From assembly GCA_021287185.1 (NCBI GenBank), contig JAJTAZ010000001.1, forward strand, positions 1 to 36,014: a stretch of 36,014 nucleotides of DNA. Direction: 5' to 3'. The translations under genes were made by a program, and so were the position numbers. Shown one piece after another: positions 17,838 to 26,650 of this stretch. The DNA is from Burkholderiales bacterium (GTDB lineage Bacteria; Pseudomonadota; Gammaproteobacteria; Burkholderiales; Burkholderiaceae). How positions within the stretch are numbered: the first letter of the stretch is position 1; every line of letters starts with the position of its first letter. A model generated the notes under the pieces. The model was not told where the DNA came from. It ran no database searches and saw only the letters and a list, made by a program, of their open reading frames with translations.

Positions 17838-19439
17838 TTACCCTTCAATTCCTTGGCTATCTAAATATTCTTCATAATCGCCTCGGAAGTCAATAATCGT
17901 ACCATCGCCTTTGACTTCAATCACACGGGTCGCCACATTGTCAATAAACTGGCGGTCGTGTGATACGATGAACACCGTACCCTTGTATTTTTCTAAAGCC
18001 AATTGTAATGACTCGATGGACTCCATATCCAAATGGTTGGTGGGTTCGTCCAACATCAATACATTGTGACGACCCAGCATCAAGCGTCCAAAACTCATGC
18101 GGTGTTTCTCACCACCTGACAAAACCTTAACCTTTTTGCCCACATCTTCACCAGAAAACAAAAGTTTTCCAAGCACACCGCGAATCGCTTGGTCATCATC
18201 GCCTGCTTGACGATAATTGCCCATCCATTCCATCACCAATTCATCTGAGTCAAAATGCTCGGCCACATCTTGCGCCATATAACCCACGTCCGCATTTTCT
18301 GACCATTTGATGGTACCGCTGTCGGGTGCAAGTTCACCTTGCAGAATACGCAACAAAGTGGTTTTACCCACACCATTACCGCCGATAATCGCGATTTTAT
18401 CGCCCGCATCAACCATGGTGCTAAATTTGCTGATAATCGGGCGGTCAAACGTTTTACTGATGTGTTCCACTTCCAATGCCAAACGGTGCAAAGGCTTGGT
18501 TTGCTCAAACACAATGTACGGGTTTTGGCGTGATGAAGGTTTGACCTCGACCGTTTCGTCTTTGATTTTCTTAATCATTTTCAAACGTGAAGTCGCCTGC
18601 GATGCTTTGGATTTATTCGCTGAAAAGCGTGCAACGAATTCTTGCAACTCAGCAATGCGCTCTTTGGACTTGGCATTGGCAGACATCTGACGCGCACGCG
18701 CTTCGGCCGATGCCAAACTATAGTCATCGTAATTGCCCGCATACACGGTCAATGTACCATAGTCCATATCCGCCATGTGGGTACACACCGCGTTGAGAAA
18801 ATGTCGATCATGCGAGATGATAATCATGGTCGAATCGCGCTCGTTAATCACACCCTCTAACCAACGAATCGTGTCAATATCCAAGTTATTGGTCGGCTCA
18901 TCCAGCAGCAGCACATCAGGATTTGAGAACAAAGCTTGTGCCAACAACACCCGTACTTTCAAACCTGGTGCGACTGCACTCATTAAACCTTGATGAAATT
19001 CAATTGGCAAACCCACACCCAAAAGCAACTCACCAGCACGGGCTTCAGCGGTATAACCATCGTATTGCGCGAACACCCCTTCCAATTCGGCTGCACGCAT
19101 ATAGTCGTCTTCGGTCGCCTCCAGATTGGCATAAATCGCATCACGCTCAGTCATCGCCGCCCACATTTCAGCGTGTCCCATCAGCACCACATCCAGTACA
19201 CGCATCTCTTCATACGCGAATTGGTCTTGGCGCAATTTACCCAAGCGCACATTGGGCTCAATCACCACTTGCCCCGAGGTAGGCTCCAAATCACCACCCA
19301 AAATTTTCATCAAGGTCGATTTACCACAACCATTGGCACCAATTAGACCATAACGGTTGCCCTCACCAAATTTAACGTTGATGTTCTCGAACAATGGCTT
19401 TGCGCCAAACTGCTGGGTAATATTAACGGCTGATAACAC
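17838..19439 (-). CDS. ybiT: ABC-F family ATPase, YbiT type
   Basis: The 533-residue cytoplasmic protein has two ABC domains and no membrane segments. The first has Walker [10 protein letters not shown] and [13 protein letters not shown]. The second has [18 protein letters not shown] and [13 protein letters not shown]. An ABC-F linker with a Lys/Arg-rich helix ([19 protein letters not shown]) joins them. ABC-F proteins bind the ribosomal E site and act in translation. The first signature motif is degenerate ([11 protein letters not shown]), as in YbiT. A GTG start with GGAG 5 bases upstream is chosen. It lies 31 bases upstream of ldcA on the same strand. Confidence 0.93.
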   Translation of the reverse strand: MLSAVNITQQFGAKPLFENINVKFGEGNRYGLIGANGCGKSTLMKILGGDLEPTSGQVVIEPNVRLGKLRQDQFAYEEMRVLDVVLMGHAEMWAAMTERDAIYANLEATEDDYMRAAELEGVFAQYDGYTAEARAGELLLGVGLPIEFHQGLMSAVAPGLKVRVLLAQALFSNPDVLLLDEPTNNLDIDTIRWLEGVINERDSTMIIISHDRHFLNAVCTHMADMDYGTLTVYAGNYDDYSLASAEARARQMSANAKSKERIAELQEFVARFSANKSKASQATSRLKMIKKIKDETVEVKPSSRQNPYIVFEQTKPLHRLALEVEHISKTFDRPIISKFSTMVDAGDKIAIIGGNGVGKTTLLRILQGELAPDSGTIKWSENADVGYMAQDVAEHFDSDELVMEWMGNYRQAGDDDQAIRGVLGKLLFSGEDVGKKVKVLSGGEKHRMSFGRLMLGRHNVLMLDEPTNHLDMESIESLQLALEKYKGTVFIVSHDRQFIDNVATRVIEVKGDGTIIDFRGDYEEYLDSQGIEG

Positions 19440-19520
19440 TGTGACTCCAATTTGATGAAAAATACTTTAAAAAGGCAAACACGCCCATTGAGCATGAGCG
19501 TGTCCGAAAGATGCGTGAAA

Positions 19521-21071
19521 TTATTGCGCGGTCAGTTTAATCCGCTCAGGGTACATTTTCACACCCATGCGCTCACGCAAAGCGCCCATATAAGCATTAA
19601 ACGCCAAACCATCCGCCGCACCCAACCAATTATTCTGTGCCCATTGGGCAACCAAACTCATTTCAGCAGGGGGAAGCGGTTGCTCCTTAATCACTCGGAT
19701 GATGGATACACTGTCTTTATCAGAGACCACGGCCAAAGAAGGAAAATCTTTTGCAGGCATGCTCATCGCTTTAAGTACAACGGCTTGTGATACTTTGCTG
19801 TTACTTAACCACGACACCCGTTGCGCGCTGCCAATCGAAGCCGCCGCAGACAAACTACTCAAGGATTTTTGCGCTTCGTCGTTGGCCAATTTAACCGCCG
19901 CCTCGCGGCGCAATTGCTGCTCAATGTCGGCTTTAACTTCATCAAACGACCGTGTCCCAGCGGCTTGATAGGCGCTGACTCGCGCCACCAATAATTCACC
20001 TGAGTCCAATGCCATCACGGGTGCAATTGCTTTCGATTCTGCCTGTGTGCCATTTAAAAGGGCTTCACGCACTTTGGCATCTTTGAACAAATTTGGGGTA
20101 TTGGTATCGACATTGCGTGTGAGGCGAGCCACTTTTTGCACCGTTGTATTGAATGCTTTGGCAACTGCCGCAAGGTCTTGCGGAGACTTGCTCACCTGCG
20201 CATCAATTTCTGCTGCGCGTTTTTTCGTCACCACTTTATCAATAACCACTTTCATTTGCGTTGGGTCTTTACGCACTTTATCCAACTGCGCGGCGGTTGC
20301 GTCTTTGCCAAATACCGATTTGATGTCCTCGTCTGTAACACTCGTCGCACCTGCACTCGCCACAGGTACCAAGGCATATTCAACATCAAACACGTCAGGC
20401 GTTGCAAATTGTGCTTTATTTTGCTCGTAATAAGCTTGAACTTGTGTCGGGTTAAATTCTATTTTCGCCATGTACGGGGTTAAATCGACAGGCTTAATTT
20501 CCACCATGCGTTCATTTGCAAAAAATTGCTTCATAAACTCAGTGTTCACAGGCAGATTCCACGCGCTGTATGCAAAAGCCAATTGCCTTTTCACTAAATC
20601 TGCGCGCACACCTTGCTGATGCTGTACCTCCGTCAGCCCCTGCTGAGCCAATATGGCTTGATAGGCAGGCACATCAATTTCACCTTGTGCCGTTTTGGGC
20701 ATGCCTTGCATCTTGGCCAATGCCTGAGCAACCTCATTGTCGGTGGCAGTCATCTTTCCCGTTGCGATCATGTCGTCAATAAGTGCTTCATTGACCAACT
20801 GGGTGAGAAAAGCGGCTTGGGTCTCTGGCTTTTGAAATACCGTGGCATCAAAATTTTCGCCTTCGCGCGCGCGTGCTGTTTCAACCATTTTTTGATAACG
20901 CGCGGCAAATTCACGCTGGGTGATTTGGTGTGTACCGATTTGCGCCACAGTGTCTGCACTGCTTGTGCCACCACCAAACGTCGCCACGCCCGTCAAAACA
21001 AAAGCGGGTAATATTAAAAGCAACAGAATTACTTGCAACCAACGTTGGTGCGTACGCACAAAATCAAACAT
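19521..21071 (-). CDS. ppiD: PpiD-type periplasmic chaperone apparently lacking the parvulin domain
   Basis: The 516-residue protein has a short cytoplasmic start (MFDFVRTHQRW), one membrane helix (about 12-32), a SurA-N-like chaperone domain (about 40-185) and a C-terminal helical region. In Burkholderiales PpiD (roughly 620-650 residues) a parvulin domain follows the YYEQNKAQF segment (here 214-222) and carries a GGDLG-type motif. Here residues 245-265 lead directly into sequence resembling the post-parvulin part, and no parvulin motif is visible. It should still anchor to the inner membrane near the Sec translocon and bind emerging clients, but prolyl isomerisation is unlikely. Its place beside tRNA-Asp/Val and hupB matches the usual ppiD neighbourhood. 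AAGG lies 7 bases before the ATG. Confidence 0.9.
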   Translation of the reverse strand: MFDFVRTHQRWLQVILLLLILPAFVLTGVATFGGGTSSADTVAQIGTHQITQREFAARYQKMVETARAREGENFDATVFQKPETQAAFLTQLVNEALIDDMIATGKMTATDNEVAQALAKMQGMPKTAQGEIDVPAYQAILAQQGLTEVQHQQGVRADLVKRQLAFAYSAWNLPVNTEFMKQFFANERMVEIKPVDLTPYMAKIEFNPTQVQAYYEQNKAQFATPDVFDVEYALVPVASAGATSVTDEDIKSVFGKDATAAQLDKVRKDPTQMKVVIDKVVTKKRAAEIDAQVSKSPQDLAAVAKAFNTTVQKVARLTRNVDTNTPNLFKDAKVREALLNGTQAESKAIAPVMALDSGELLVARVSAYQAAGTRSFDEVKADIEQQLRREAAVKLANDEAQKSLSSLSAAASIGSAQRVSWLSNSKVSQAVVLKAMSMPAKDFPSLAVVSDKDSVSIIRVIKEQPLPPAEMSLVAQWAQNNWLGAADGLAFNAYMGALRERMGVKMYPERIKLTAQ

Positions 21072-21140
21072 ATTGAACCTTTTTTATCGTTGAATGGTCG
21101 TCGAGTAAAGGGCAGAACGATTTGCCCATAAAGAAGCGTT

Positions 21141-21146
21141 ATTATA
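21141..21146 (-). promoter_or_regulatory. Probable -10 box of ppiD
   Basis: A TATAAT on the minus strand lies 69 bases upstream of the ppiD ATG, after the tRNA terminator. The -35 region would overlap the terminator hairpin (TTCGCC, 18 bases away) and is weak. Confidence 0.4.
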
Positions 21147-21158
21147 TCGGAGCATAAC

Positions 21159-21185
21159 AAAAAAGGCGAACCGAAGTTCACCTTT
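21159..21185 (-). terminator. Intrinsic terminator of the tRNA cluster, UUCG tetraloop
   Basis: On the minus strand, GGTGAAC pairs with GTTCGCC (one G-U pair) around a TTCG loop, followed by six T. It begins 12 bases after the last tRNA-Asp and separates the tRNAs from ppiD. Confidence 0.85.
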
Positions 21186-21196
21186 GATGTTGATTT

Positions 21197-21273
21197 TGGC
21201 GGAGCGGACGGGGCTCGAACCCGCGACCCTCGGCGTGACAGGCCGATACTCTAACCAACTGAGCTACCACTCC
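21197..21273 (-). tRNA. tRNA-Asp (anticodon GTC), copy 2
   Basis: The 77-base cloverleaf on the minus strand starts GGAGTGGTAGCTCAG, has anticodon GTC in CCTGTCACG (21237-21239), the T-arm GGTTCGAGCC and an encoded CCA end. It is identical by eye to the copy at 21455-21531. Confidence 0.97.
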
Positions 21274-21294
21274 AAAAATACGTTGAATTATATG

Positions 21295-21370
21295 TGGTGG
21301 GTGTTGAGAGGGTCGAACTCCCGACCTACGCCTTGTAAGGGCGCCGCTCTACCAACTGAGCTAAACACCC
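21295..21370 (-). tRNA. tRNA-Val (anticodon TAC), copy 2
   Basis: The 76-base cloverleaf on the minus strand starts GGGTGTTTAGCTCAG, has anticodon TAC in CCTTACAAG, the T-arm GAGTTCGACCC and an encoded CCA. It lies 21 bases upstream of tRNA-Asp copy 2. Confidence 0.97.
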
Positions 21371-21415
21371 GCATATAACTCTTACTGCAAACCTTACTAC
21401 CTTTTTCAAGGGAAC

Positions 21416-21442
21416 AAAAAAACGAGCGAGGCTCGTTTTTTT
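21416..21442. terminator. Hairpin terminator between the two tRNA-Val/tRNA-Asp pairs
   Basis: A7-CGAGC (21416-21427) pairs with GCTCG-T7 (21431-21442) around the loop GAG, a perfect 12-base stem with U runs in both directions. It lies inside the tRNA cluster, so the downstream pair would need read-through or its own promoter. A weak TTGAAA/AGTAAG pair 17 bases apart follows it on the minus strand. Confidence 0.85.
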
Positions 21443-21454
21443 GCCTGACAACTT

Positions 21455-21531
21455 TGGCGGAGCGGACGGGGCTCGAACCCGCGACCCTCGGCGTGACAGG
21501 CCGATACTCTAACCAACTGAGCTACCACTCC
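21455..21531 (-). tRNA. tRNA-Asp (anticodon GTC), copy 1
   Basis: This 77-base tRNA on the minus strand has the same sequence by eye as the copy at 21197-21273, with anticodon GTC and encoded CCA. It follows tRNA-Val copy 1 after 31 bases. Confidence 0.97.
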
Positions 21532-21562
21532 AAAAAACTGTATGCAACTAAAAACTTAAGAC

Positions 21563-21638
21563 TGGTGGGTGTTGAGAGGGTCGAACTCCCGACCTACGCC
21601 TTGTAAGGGCGCCGCTCTACCAACTGAGCTAAACACCC
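21563..21638 (-). tRNA. tRNA-Val (anticodon TAC), copy 1
   Basis: This 76-base tRNA on the minus strand has the same sequence by eye as the copy at 21295-21370. It begins 9 bases after the hupB stop codon, so it is probably processed from the hupB transcript. Confidence 0.97.
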
Positions 21639-21647
21639 AATCTTAAA

Positions 21648-21920
21648 TTAGTTAACCGCTTCTTTTAAAGCTTTACCTGGACGGAACTTAGGCACTTTAG
21701 CTGCCTTAATTTTAATTTCCGCGCCAGTTTGTGGGTTACGACCAACGCGCGCTGCACGTTTGCCCACTGAAAATGTACCAAAACCAACTAAAGTGACAGT
21801 GCCACCTTTTTTCAAAGTTTTCTTAACCGCAGTCGTTACTGCGTCCAATGCACGACCCGCTGCTGCTTTTGAAATCTCTGCTTCACCCGCAATGAAATCT
21901 ACTAATTCTGACTTATTCAT
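21648..21920 (-). CDS. hupB: DNA-binding protein HU-beta
   Basis: The 90-residue protein covers the full HU/IHF fold. It begins [11 protein letters not shown], contains [21 protein letters not shown], the beta-arm signature, and ends [15 protein letters not shown] binds and bends DNA without strong sequence preference and organises the nucleoid. GGTGGAG lies before the ATG. A promoter is visible about 110 bases upstream. In Burkholderiales hupB usually follows lon and precedes the tRNAs and ppiD. Here argH is the upstream neighbour, on the other strand. Confidence 0.97.
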   Translation of the reverse strand: MNKSELVDFIAGEAEISKAAAGRALDAVTTAVKKTLKKGGTVTLVGFGTFSVGKRAARVGRNPQTGAEIKIKAAKVPKFRPGKALKEAVN

Positions 21921-22028
21921 GTATTAATCTCCACCTGCTAAGTTTTTGCTATCCTTTATTGGAAGAACGCTCTGCTTTATGTGCAGTCCGTACCAATTAA
22001 GGCTCCGAGGTCATTCACAACGAGGCGA

Positions 22029-22058
22029 ATTAAAACATACTTTGAACGGCCTCGTCAA
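22029..22058 (-). promoter_or_regulatory. Sigma-70 promoter of hupB
   Basis: On the minus strand, TTGACG (22053-22058) and TTTAAT (22029-22034) are separated by 18 bases, each one base from consensus. The leader before the hupB ATG would be about 100 bases. Confidence 0.65.
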
Positions 22059-22151
22059 GCGGTTTACCATTTTTTATATCGCTCAAATTCAATATTGATG
22101 GGGCATTGCGCGCCATTCATGGCGCAAACCCACGTAAAATCAGTGACTTAG

Positions 22152-22180
22152 TTTACATTGTTAATTTTTTTACTTGGAAT
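22152..22180 (+). promoter_or_regulatory. Possible argH promoter
   Basis: TTTACA and TGGAAT lie 17 bases apart, with five and four of six consensus bases, in an AT-rich stretch about 125 bases before argH. Other weak candidates exist nearer the gene, such as TAAAAT near 22272. Confidence 0.3.
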
Positions 22181-22304
22181 ATTTTTTACACCAACGATGA
22201 TTGACGCTCGTTGTATTTCACCCAATCAAGCTGCAGACGCAATTTTAAAGGCATACCGACACCATTTGCTTTAAAATGTCGACTTGTTTTAACAAAGGTC
22301 AAAC

Positions 22305-23729
22305 ATGAGTCATCAAACTTCAAACTCCCAACTCCACAATAAATCCGCAGGCTGGTCTGCACTGTTCTCAGAACCCATGAGCGAACTGGTCAAACGCTAC
22401 ACCGCATCGGTGTTTTTTGACAAGCGTTTGGCTTTATTTGATATTGCTGGCTCATTGGCGCACGCCCAAATGCTGTCCGAGCAAGGCATTATTTCCAATC
22501 AAGATTTCGCCGATATTCAACGTGGTTTGGAACAAATCAAAAGTGAAATTCAAGCGGGTACATTTGAATGGCAGTTGGATTTAGAAGATGTTCACTTAAA
22601 TATTGAAGCGCGCCTCACTTCACTGGTGGGTATGGCGGGCAAACGCCTGCACACAGGTCGCTCGCGCAATGACCAAGTCGCTACCGACATTCGTTTGTGG
22701 TTACGCGCACAGATTGACGACATCATTGTGGCATTGTCAAATTTGCATACTGGTTTGCTCGATGTTGCTGAACGTGAGTCGGCGACGATCTTACCTGGGT
22801 TCACCCATCTCCAAGTGGCGCAGCCCATTACCTTTGGTCATCATCTGCTCGCGTATGTCAATATGTTTGCGCGCGATGCCGAGCGCATGACGGACACGCG
22901 CAAACGTGTGAACCGTTTGCCCCTCGGCGCGGCGGCATTGGCAGGCACAACCTATCCGATTCAACGCGAGCGCGTGGCGGAACTTTTGGGCTTTGATGGG
23001 GTTTGCACCAATTCATTGGACGCGGTGTCTGACCGTGATTTTGCAATTGAGTTTTGCTCGGCGGCTTCGCTCATCATGATGCACATTTCCCGTTTGTCTG
23101 AAGAACTGGTCAACTGGATGAGCCCACGCGTTGGTTTCATCGATTTGGCAGATCGTTTTTGCACGGGCTCGTCCATCATGCCGCAGAAAAAAAATCCCGA
23201 CGTACCCGAACTGGCACGTGGTAAAACAGGACGCGTGTACGGCGACTTAATGAGTTTACTGACTTTAATGAAAGGTCAACCGCTGGCATACAACAAGGAC
23301 AACCAAGAGGACAAAGAACCTTTGTTTGACGCGGTCGATACGGTTTTAGAAACTTTATTGATTTTCACAGAAATGGTGCAAGGCATCACGGTTAAACCTG
23401 ACAACATGCGCGCAGCGGCTTTGCAAGGCTTTGCCACCGCGACTGATTTGGCGGACTATTTGGTTAAAAAAGGTTTGCCGTTCCGTGATGCACACGAAGC
23501 CGTCGCACATGCGGTCAAAATCTGCACACAAAAAGGCTGCGATTTGGCTGACTTAACTTTAGAAGAATTGCGCGCAGCAACGGATTTATCCGCTGAGCAG
23601 CAAGCCTTGATTGAAGCGGATGTCTCGCATTGTCTCACTTTAGAAGGCAGCGTAGCGGCACGCAATCACATTGGTGGTACAGCCCCCGAACAGGTACGCG
23701 CAGAAATTGCCAAATGGCGTGTCAAATAA
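22305..23729 (+). CDS. argH: Argininosuccinate lyase
   Basis: The 474-residue protein is full length for ArgH. It begins with the family [19 protein letters not shown] region and contains [13 protein letters not shown] and the fumarase/aspartase signature [12 protein letters not shown] near 289-300. It cleaves argininosuccinate to arginine and fumarate, the last step of arginine synthesis. AAAGG lies 7 bases before the ATG. It is a single-gene unit with its own terminator. No other arginine gene is in the window. Confidence 0.97.
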   Translation: MSHQTSNSQLHNKSAGWSALFSEPMSELVKRYTASVFFDKRLALFDIAGSLAHAQMLSEQGIISNQDFADIQRGLEQIKSEIQAGTFEWQLDLEDVHLNIEARLTSLVGMAGKRLHTGRSRNDQVATDIRLWLRAQIDDIIVALSNLHTGLLDVAERESATILPGFTHLQVAQPITFGHHLLAYVNMFARDAERMTDTRKRVNRLPLGAAALAGTTYPIQRERVAELLGFDGVCTNSLDAVSDRDFAIEFCSAASLIMMHISRLSEELVNWMSPRVGFIDLADRFCTGSSIMPQKKNPDVPELARGKTGRVYGDLMSLLTLMKGQPLAYNKDNQEDKEPLFDAVDTVLETLLIFTEMVQGITVKPDNMRAAALQGFATATDLADYLVKKGLPFRDAHEAVAHAVKICTQKGCDLADLTLEELRAATDLSAEQQALIEADVSHCLTLEGSVAARNHIGGTAPEQVRAEIAKWRVK

Positions 23730-23767
23730 TTTGACCCATTAAATGATTTACCTGAAAGAGGCACAAT

Positions 23768-23796
23768 AAAAATGGGCGCATAATGCGCCCATTTTT
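23768..23796. terminator. Bidirectional terminator between argH and acyl-CoA dehydrogenase
   Basis: AAAAATGGGCGCA (23768-23780) pairs perfectly with TGCGCCCATTTTT (23784-23796) around the loop TAA. U-rich ends occur in both directions between two convergent genes. Confidence 0.92.
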
Positions 23797-23812
23797 ATAT
23801 TTAAAACCGCAG

Positions 23813-25597
23813 TTAGAACAACTCAACCGCAAAATCTCCAGTGACCTCGCCCGCATTTAAAATGGCTTGTGCCCATGCGTGCGCTTGTGGCAATACCGAT
23901 TGAATGTAAAACGTGCTGGTGGCAATTTTGCCTTGCATAAAGGCCGTATCGGCGTGGCCCGCATCCAACTGAGTGTGCGCTGCCAATGCGCCGCGCGCAC
24001 TGTGCCATGCTGAAATCAATAAACCCGCCAGTTTCAAATACAACACCGAACCCGCAAACACCGCGTTCGGCTGCGCTTTGGTCTGTGCCAAAACAAATGC
24101 CACCACCTCACGATAAGCGGTGTTTGCCTGCGCCAAAGGTTGTGCCAAATGCGCCAGTGCGCTGTTTGCCTGCAATTGCGCCACTGTGGCATCGATTTCA
24201 TCGGCAAAATACACAGCCACCGCGCCACCATCACGTAACGTTTTACGCCCAATCAGGTCATTGGCTTGAATCGCGGTCGTGCCTTCGTAAATCGGTAAAA
24301 TTCGCGCATCGCGGTAGTATTGCGCTGCACCCGTTTCTTCGATAAAGCCCATCCCACCGTGTACCTGAACGCCGAGGCTCGCCATGTCCACCGACATTTC
24401 AGTCGAATAACCTTTGACCAGTGGCACCATAAATTCAAAACGCGCCTGTGCTTGCTTGCGAGTGGTCTCGTCAGGATGACGATGCGCCACATCCAGCAAA
24501 CCCGCTGTGTGCAAGGCCATCGCACGGCAAGCTTCAACCGTTGATTTCATGGTGAGCAACATGCGTTTGACATCGGGATGGTGAACAATCGCCACTGCTT
24601 CACGCGCCGAACCATCCACAGGACGGCTTTGTACGCGCTCTTTGGCATACGCCACGGCTTTTTGATAGGCGCGCTCCATGATGCCAATACCTTGTATGCC
24701 CACACCAAAGCGCGCCGCGTTCATCATGATGAACATGTATTCCAAACCACGGTTTTCTTCGCCGACCAACTCACCGACCGCGCCACCGTGATCACCAAAT
24801 TGCAACACCGCGGTTGGACTGGCTTTGATGCCGAGTTTGTGTTCAAGCGACAAGGTTTGCACATCGTTATTCACGCCTGTGCTGCCATCGGCGTTCATCA
24901 GCTTTTTGGGCACGATGAACAGCGAAATACCTTTAATGCCTTCAGGGGCATTCGGCGTGCGCGCAAGCACCAAGTGCATGATGTTGTCGGTGTAATCGTG
25001 GTCGCCATAAGTAATGAAAATTTTCGTGCCAAAGATTTTGTACGTACCATCGGCTTGTGGTTCGGCGCGAGTACGCACCAATGCCAAATCAGAACCCGAT
25101 TGCGGTTCCGTTAAATTCATCGTACCCGTCCACTCACCCGTGATCAGTTTGGGAATATAAGTTTGCTTTTGTGCGTCTGAACCTGCGGTCAAAACCGCTT
25201 CAATCGCACCATCGGTCAACAACGGGCACAGACCAAACGAGGTGTTGGCACCGTTGATCATTTCATTGCACACAGCCGCAATCAACTTGGGCAAATCTTG
25301 CCCGCCGACTTCTTCTGGGTGCGACAAACCTTGCCAACCCGCTTCAACGTATTGTTTGAACGCGGCTTTAAACCCAGGGCTGGTGGTCACGGTACCGTCT
25401 TTGAGAAAAGAAGGCTGCTCATCACCGACTTTGTTGGTTGGCGCAATGATGTCCTGATTGAGTTTGGCAGCTTCGTCCAAAATCCCAGCAACGGTGTCCA
25501 TGTCTAAATCCAAGTTTAAATCTTGGATGATGGCAGGCATGTTGGCAATGTGCTCTAAGGCAAACAACATGTCTTTTTGGGGGGCGGTATAACTCAT
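23813..25597 (-). CDS. Acyl-CoA dehydrogenase with C-terminal extension (AcdB/DmdC-like)
   Basis: The protein is about 594 residues. The acyl-CoA dehydrogenase N-terminal helical domain, the middle beta domain (MNLTEPQSGSDLALVRTRA) and the C-terminal helical domain with VQVHGGMGFIEETG are present. The YEGTT segment carries the catalytic Glu, and an extra C-terminal domain of about 120 residues is typical of the DmdC/large ACAD group. It oxidises an acyl-CoA to the enoyl-CoA and passes electrons to electron-transfer flavoprotein. The substrate is not readable from sequence. The ATG at 25597 has GAGGAG 6 bases upstream, and the longer frame from 25615 was rejected. It lies downstream of etfBA, but a terminator separates them. 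Confidence 0.93.
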   Translation of the reverse strand: MSYTAPQKDMLFALEHIANMPAIIQDLNLDLDMDTVAGILDEAAKLNQDIIAPTNKVGDEQPSFLKDGTVTTSPGFKAAFKQYVEAGWQGLSHPEEVGGQDLPKLIAAVCNEMINGANTSFGLCPLLTDGAIEAVLTAGSDAQKQTYIPKLITGEWTGTMNLTEPQSGSDLALVRTRAEPQADGTYKIFGTKIFITYGDHDYTDNIMHLVLARTPNAPEGIKGISLFIVPKKLMNADGSTGVNNDVQTLSLEHKLGIKASPTAVLQFGDHGGAVGELVGEENRGLEYMFIMMNAARFGVGIQGIGIMERAYQKAVAYAKERVQSRPVDGSAREAVAIVHHPDVKRMLLTMKSTVEACRAMALHTAGLLDVAHRHPDETTRKQAQARFEFMVPLVKGYSTEMSVDMASLGVQVHGGMGFIEETGAAQYYRDARILPIYEGTTAIQANDLIGRKTLRDGGAVAVYFADEIDATVAQLQANSALAHLAQPLAQANTAYREVVAFVLAQTKAQPNAVFAGSVLYLKLAGLLISAWHSARGALAAHTQLDAGHADTAFMQGKIATSTFYIQSVLPQAHAWAQAILNAGEVTGDFAVELF

Positions 25598-25657
25598 GGT
25601 GGACTCCTCACTCAATGGTTGACTCTTAAACCGAACAACCGTTCTATTTTTAGATGT

Positions 25658-25687
25658 AAAAAGGGCGCAAGTCGCCGACCTGCGCCC
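25658..25687 (-). terminator. Intrinsic terminator after etfA
   Basis: On the minus strand, GGGCGCA (25681-25687) pairs with TGCGCCC (25663-25669) around 11 bases and is followed by five T. It lies directly after the etfA stop, so the dehydrogenase gene downstream is probably expressed separately or by read-through. Confidence 0.8.
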
Positions 25688-25694
25688 AATGAAG

Positions 25695-26624
25695 TTAAAT
25701 GGCAGCTGTTAACTGCGGTACGATTTCAAACAAATCGCCCACGATGCCATAGTCAGCGACTTGGAAAATCGGCGCGTCTGCATCTTTGTTGATGGCCACG
25801 ATGACTTTGGAATCTTTCATCCCCGCCAAATGCTGAATCGCACCTGAGATACCCACGGCAACGTACAATTGTGGCGCAACGATTTTACCCGTTTGCCCCA
25901 CTTGCAAATCATTGTTGACATAACCCGCATCCACCGCAGCACGCGATGCACCCAAACCTGCACCGAGTTTGTCCGCGAGTGCTTCAATGATTTTGAAGTT
26001 TTCAGCGCTGCCCAAGCCTCGACCGCCTGAAACCACGATTTTCGCAGTCGCCAACTCTGGACGATCGGACTTCGCCATTTCGCGAGAGATGAAGGTTGCA
26101 CCGTTGCTCACAGATTGCACGGCCTGTGCTTCAACGGTGGCTGAACCACCTGTGGCCGCCGCCGCATCAAAACCCGTGGTGCGCACCGTGATGACTTTAA
26201 CCGCATCGCTGGACTGTACCGTTGCCATCACATTGCCCGCATAAATCGGTCGAACGAAGGTATCGGCATTGACCACTTCAACGATTTCGGATACTTGCGC
26301 CACATCCAGTTTCGCCGCAACACGTGGCAACACGGATTTTGCCATTGAACTGGCGGCTGCGACGATGTGACTGTATTGATTGGCCACGCTTAAAATTTGT
26401 GCCGCAACCGCTTCAGAGGTTTGCTCTGCCAACGCCGCATCATCAAAGGTCAATACTTTACTCACGCCCGCCACACTGGCGGCGGCTTGCGCAACTGCGC
26501 CGAGGTTCGCGCCAATCACCGCAATATGCACATCGCCACCGATTTTGCTCGCGGCCGTCATTGCGTTTAAGGTTGCGCCTTTGAGGGACTGATTGTCGTG
26601 CTCTGCAATTACTAAAATACTCAT
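25695..26624 (-). CDS. etfA: Electron transfer flavoprotein alpha subunit
   Basis: The 309-residue protein has an N-terminal ETF alpha/beta domain (MSILVIAEHDNQSLKGATLN) and a C-terminal FAD-binding domain with GRGLGSAENF, LGAGLGASRAAVDAGY, QVGQTGKIVAPQLYVAVGI and SGAIQHLAGM. With EtfB it takes electrons from acyl-CoA dehydrogenases and passes them to ETF-ubiquinone oxidoreductase. It starts 26 bases after etfB, with AGGAGA before the ATG. The acyl-CoA dehydrogenase next door is the likely partner. Confidence 0.97.
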   Translation of the reverse strand: MSILVIAEHDNQSLKGATLNAMTAASKIGGDVHIAVIGANLGAVAQAAASVAGVSKVLTFDDAALAEQTSEAVAAQILSVANQYSHIVAAASSMAKSVLPRVAAKLDVAQVSEIVEVVNADTFVRPIYAGNVMATVQSSDAVKVITVRTTGFDAAAATGGSATVEAQAVQSVSNGATFISREMAKSDRPELATAKIVVSGGRGLGSAENFKIIEALADKLGAGLGASRAAVDAGYVNNDLQVGQTGKIVAPQLYVAVGISGAIQHLAGMKDSKVIVAINKDADAPIFQVADYGIVGDLFEIVPQLTAAI

Positions 26625-26650
26625 TTTATATTCTCCTGTGTCCGCTCAAT

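Larger units (their letters stand above)
21921..22304. other. Divergent hupB-argH intergenic region (384 bases)
   Basis: No gene of plausible length is visible. It holds the hupB promoter (22029-22058, minus strand), a possible argH promoter (TTTACA 22152-22157, 17 bases, TGGAAT 22175-22180), and a small imperfect inverted repeat near 22105-22125 (GCGCCAT/ATGGCGC). The stretch 22150-22190 is strongly AT-rich. Confidence 0.6.

Noticed and set aside
17838-19439. Degenerate signature motif in the first ABC domain taken as a sign of inactivation
   Set aside because: A degenerate first signature is normal in YbiT-type ABC-F proteins, and both Walker motifs are intact.
21195-21638. Duplicated tRNAs considered as attachment-site scars of an integrated element
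   Set aside because: No integrase or foreign cargo lies beside them. The copies are complete with CCA ends, and a simple tandem duplication explains them.
24578-25114. 178-codon open frame on the plus strand
   Set aside because: It lies antisense within the acyl-CoA dehydrogenase gene, whose family motifs fix the real frame. The peptide is rich in His/Arg/Cys without domain logic.
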